This document shows, in pieces, positions 61,975-64,000 of a stretch of DNA of 64,000 nucleotides (position 1 is its first letter; each line of letters begins with the position of its first letter). The position numbers and the translations under genes are program-made. The stretch is taken from the NCBI GenBank assembly GCA_965219875.1, contig CBDCOW010000003.1:1240001-1304000 (forward strand). The letters are read 5' to 3'. A model generated the notes under the pieces. It ran no database searches, was not told the origin of the DNA, and was given only the letters and a program-made list of their open reading frames with translations. Source of the DNA: DAOUKH01 sp965219875 (GTDB taxonomy: Bacteria; Chloroflexota; Dehalococcoidia; SHYB01).

Positions 61975-62727
61975 CTAGACCATGTACACGCCGGCGTTGG
62001 CGTGCAGCGTTTGCCCTGCCAAGGCGTAGTTGGGACACGTCGCGGCGTAGACGATGACCTCGGCGACCTCCTCGGGACGGAGCGGCCTGCCGAAGGGGAA
62101 GCCTCGCAGCTGTTGCTCGAACAGCTCCTCGGGTGGACCGTCTTCGCCGCCCATGTTGGTGCCGACTACGCCCGGCGCGACCGTCGTGGCCACGATGTTG
62201 TGGGGGGCGACCTCCCACGCCAGGACCTTGGTGAAGGCGATCACTCCCGCCTTGGTCGCGGAGTAGACCGCGGTCCCCTTCAGCGGCTGCAGGGCGCCGC
62301 CCGACGAGACGTTGATGATGCGTCCGCCTCCCACCCGTTTCATCGCGGGGATAACCGCCTGGCACATCATTATCAGCCCGCGCAGATTGATCCCGATGAT
62401 GCGGTCCGCCCCCTCTTCCGTTATCGCCTCCACGCGCTCGCGGACCATGACTCCCGCCACGTTGGCCAGTACGTCGATGCGCCCCAGCGACGCCTCGGCC
62501 TCCTGCATCAACGCCTCGGCGCCGGCCTTCTTCGACACGTCGGTCGAGATGAACACCGAGCGCCGGCCCGTCTCGGCTTGTATCGCTTCGACCGCCTCCC
62601 CGCCCCAGTCCTCACGGATGTCGGCGACGACGATGTCGAAGCCCTTGCGCGCGAGCCCCAGGGCGGTGGCTCGGCCCATCCCCCAGGGGCGTGCCGCGCC
62701 CGTCACGATCGCGACTTGGTCTGTCAT
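61975..62727 (-). CDS. SDR-family oxidoreductase
   Basis: A 250-residue classical SDR with a slightly longer cofactor loop (GAARPWGMGRATA), the NVAG strand, catalytic YSATK and the C-terminal LAGQTLHANAGVYMV. It starts the two-gene unit with the zinc alcohol dehydrogenase. Together they could carry out successive alcohol oxidations. Behind its start lies a gap that contains a MITE-like element. Confidence 0.92.
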   Translation of the reverse strand: MTDQVAIVTGAARPWGMGRATALGLARKGFDIVVADIREDWGGEAVEAIQAETGRRSVFISTDVSKKAGAEALMQEAEASLGRIDVLANVAGVMVRERVEAITEEGADRIIGINLRGLIMMCQAVIPAMKRVGGGRIINVSSGGALQPLKGTAVYSATKAGVIAFTKVLAWEVAPHNIVATTVAPGVVGTNMGGEDGPPEELFEQQLRGFPFGRPLRPEEVAEVIVYAATCPNYALAGQTLHANAGVYMV

Positions 62728-62824
62728 ACAGTTGCCTCCCGGCGGCGCGAGAACGCGCCACCGGATAGTAGGAAGGCGAACGGCGCGGCGTCAAGGAAGC
62801 GGCATTCCACGCCTCCCCTCTCTG

Positions 62825-62988
62825 GAGACCTTTTCGTAACCGGGGTGACTGACCGCGAGGGTGGCGGGCTTCGATATCCCGTGGCGGTTGCGAGGGGCCC
62901 CTCATCTCAATCTTCTCCCGTGGGGAGAAGAGGCAAGACCTCCCGGCCCCACCCATGCTTGCCCGCAGGCGGGTTGCGCAAAGGTCTC
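62825..62988. repeat. complete MITE-like element (family B) with terminal inverted repeats
   Basis: The left end GAGACCTTTTCGTAAC (62825-62840) and the right end GTTGCGCAAAGGTCTC (62973-62988) are inverted copies with 14 of 16 matches. The 164-bp body shares its centre (CTCATCTCAATCTTCTCCC and GGGGAGAAGAGGCAAGACC) with the copies at 25733, 26403 and 26596. It has no open frame of interest. Confidence 0.78.
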
Positions 62989-63030
62989 TGTTGGGAGAGG
63001 GTAAGACGCCCCCCTCCGCCCCGCCCCTCC

Positions 63031-63084
63031 GACGCGCCCTTCCGGCGCGTGCCCTCTTTCAGTTTCCCCCAGAGGGGGAAAGGC
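63031..63084. repeat. CCCCCAGAGGGGG repeat (family D), copy 2
   Basis: TTCCGGCGCGTGCCCTCTTT is followed by CCCCCAGAGGGGGAAAGGC, as at 46016-46068. Further GC-rich fragments of the same family extend to about 63175. The gap 62728-63174 holds only this and the MITE-like element. Confidence 0.6.
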
Positions 63085-63174
63085 TTAAGGTGGGCCCCCC
63101 AGAGGGGACGAGGCCGGAGGGGAGGCGGCGCGCGCCGGGGAAGGAGCGCGCCCTTTGGGGCGCCCGCGCGCCGG

Positions 63175-64000
63175 TTAGTCGAGGCCCGTGGGGAACGTGG
63201 GGGGGCCGGAGGCGTCGTCTTCCTTGCCCGCGAGGCGGTCTTTGAGATCGCGGAGGCCCTTGGACATCGAGCCCTGGAAGTGACTGACCTCGTTGGCGAG
63301 CGTCGCTTGGAAGTAGGTGCTGAAGGAGCCGATCTCGCGGAACTTCCGGAACCGCTTGCGCAGCATGCTGAAGCTGAACCCTGTCTGCACGTCGAGGAGC
63401 GACTGTACCAGCATCCGTTCGAGTTGGCGCGCCGCCGCGTCGAAGTTCGTGTGCGCGCCGTCCTCCGGCTCCGGGACGACAACGTCGACGATGCCGAAGG
63501 TCCGGCAGTCGTACGCGGTCAGCTTGAGGGCCTCGGCGACCTCCTCGACCTTGTCGGGGTCGCGGTAGAGGATCAGGGCGGCCGCCTCCGGGGTGATCGG
63601 GGTGAAGATCGCGTTCTCCAGCATCAGGATACGGTCGGCGACGCTCAGGGCGAGGGCGGCCTCGCTGCCCCCCTCGCCGATGATCACCGAGATGACGGGC
63701 GTCCTGAGGTCGGACATGCTGCTGATCGTTTCGCCGACGGCGGCGGCGATGCCCTGCTCCTCGGCCTCGATCGTCTGCAACACGCCGGGGGTGTCGATCA
63801 GGGTAATCACGGGGAGCTTGAAGCGCTCGGCCATGTGCAGCGCGCGCTGCGCCTTGCGGAGACCCGCCGGGGTCACGCGGGCGGCCCCGGCATCGTCATC
63901 GCCGTCACCGCCCCGGTCGTTGCCGATGACCATGACGGCCTCGCCGGCGAGATAGCCCATACCAATCATCATGCCTTGGTCGTCGGCGTTGACGCGGTCG
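63175..64000 (-). CDS. accA: acetyl-CoA carboxylase carboxyltransferase alpha-like subunit, 5'-truncated by window edge
   Basis: About 275 residues of a carboxyltransferase alpha subunit, continuing beyond the right edge (the frame reads DRVNADDQG before the first visible Met). Typical parts are GMMIGMGYLAGEAVMVIGND, TPAGLRKAQRALHMAERFKLPVITLIDTPG, GIAAAVGETISSMS and VISVIIGEGGSEAALALSVADRILMLENAIFTPITPEAAALIL. It carries the carboxyl group from biotin to acetyl-CoA, or a related acyl-CoA. The C-terminus has an extension of about 60 residues with coiled-coil character (SFSMLRKRFRKFREIGSFSTYFQ) and a Pro-rich tail. A fused beta domain cannot be judged from this window. Confidence 0.9.
   Translation of the reverse strand, partial: DRVNADDQGMMIGMGYLAGEAVMVIGNDRGGDGDDDAGAARVTPAGLRKAQRALHMAERFKLPVITLIDTPGVLQTIEAEEQGIAAAVGETISSMSDLRTPVISVIIGEGGSEAALALSVADRILMLENAIFTPITPEAAALILYRDPDKVEEVAEALKLTAYDCRTFGIVDVVVPEPEDGAHTNFDAAARQLERMLVQSLLDVQTGFSFSMLRKRFRKFREIGSFSTYFQATLANEVSHFQGSMSKGLRDLKDRLAGKEDDASGPPTFPTGLD

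Overview
The window is GC-rich (roughly 65% by eye) bacterial DNA. It reads like a member of Chloroflexota, most likely a Dehalococcoidia / SAR202-type lineage. This is an inference from gene content: extracytoplasmic lipoproteins with long Pro-Thr-Ala linkers, an Alternative Complex III operon, a probably F420-dependent luciferase-like oxidoreductase, and many paralogous SDR, CoA-transferase, crotonase, amidohydrolase and MaoC genes for breakdown of organic compounds. No rRNA or taxonomic marker is present to prove it.

The most striking theme is selenium. Five genes carry an in-frame UGA at the site of a catalytic or redox cysteine: selD (9975-11027, Sec18), an OsmC-like protein (18999-19505, minus, Sec63), a UGSC-motif protein (21911-22447, Sec98), and two tandem DUF3179 lipoproteins (49619-51316 and 51393-53150, minus, Sec304 and Sec324). 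In every case homology continues without a break through the UGA, and a short perfect hairpin lies with its loop starting 18-21 nt after the UGA, as expected of a bacterial SECIS. Gene callers would split or truncate all five. selA, selB and the Sec tRNA were not seen in this window.

Layout. 1-1210 (minus): assimilatory sulfate activation and reduction (cysH-cysC). 1436-9786 (minus): an ACIII-type respiratory operon with pentaheme ActA, split ActB1/ActB2, two NrfD-like quinol-site subunits, ActD, a monoheme lipoprotein ActE and two small membrane proteins. 9975-17986 (plus): selD, a JAMM metalloprotease, then a MacAB-like exporter with two very long coiled-coil adaptor lipoproteins, an ATPase with unusual motifs and an FtsX-type permease. 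18307-21818: beta-carbonic anhydrase, the OsmC selenoprotein, a decayed cupin, a low-GC putative PD-(D/E)XK gene beside tRNA-Ala(GGC), and a small gene. 21911-23516: the UGSC selenoprotein and its partner. 23538-31002: SDR, amidohydrolase, a repeat-rich gap, LLM oxidoreductase, amidohydrolase, a triple RidA-domain protein and another SDR. 31203-40501 (plus): a peptide/opine-type ABC importer with two substrate-binding paralogues and no ATPase, two SDRs, an alpha/beta hydrolase and a MaoC-like protein. 40502-42954: two class III CoA-transferases. 43517-44457: DUF5615/DUF433 toxin-antitoxin genes. 44759-49550: M24 peptidase, SnoaL-like protein, SDR and N-acyl-D-amino-acid deacylase. 49619-53150: the DUF3179 selenoprotein pair. 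53289-57814: two crotonases, a cysteine hydrolase, GYD, cNMP-binding and DUF3800 proteins. 58025-62727: an orphan xanthine-dehydrogenase-type molybdenum subunit, a hot-dog protein, a zinc alcohol dehydrogenase and an SDR. 63175-64000: AccA-like carboxyltransferase, cut by the window edge.

Intergenic gaps contain several dispersed repeat families: a MITE-like element with about 16-bp terminal inverted repeats, a composite REP-like element, a 20-bp palindrome, a CCCCCAGAGGGGG element, and a diverged ~400-bp noncoding repeat that in one copy holds a 15-bp perfect stem.
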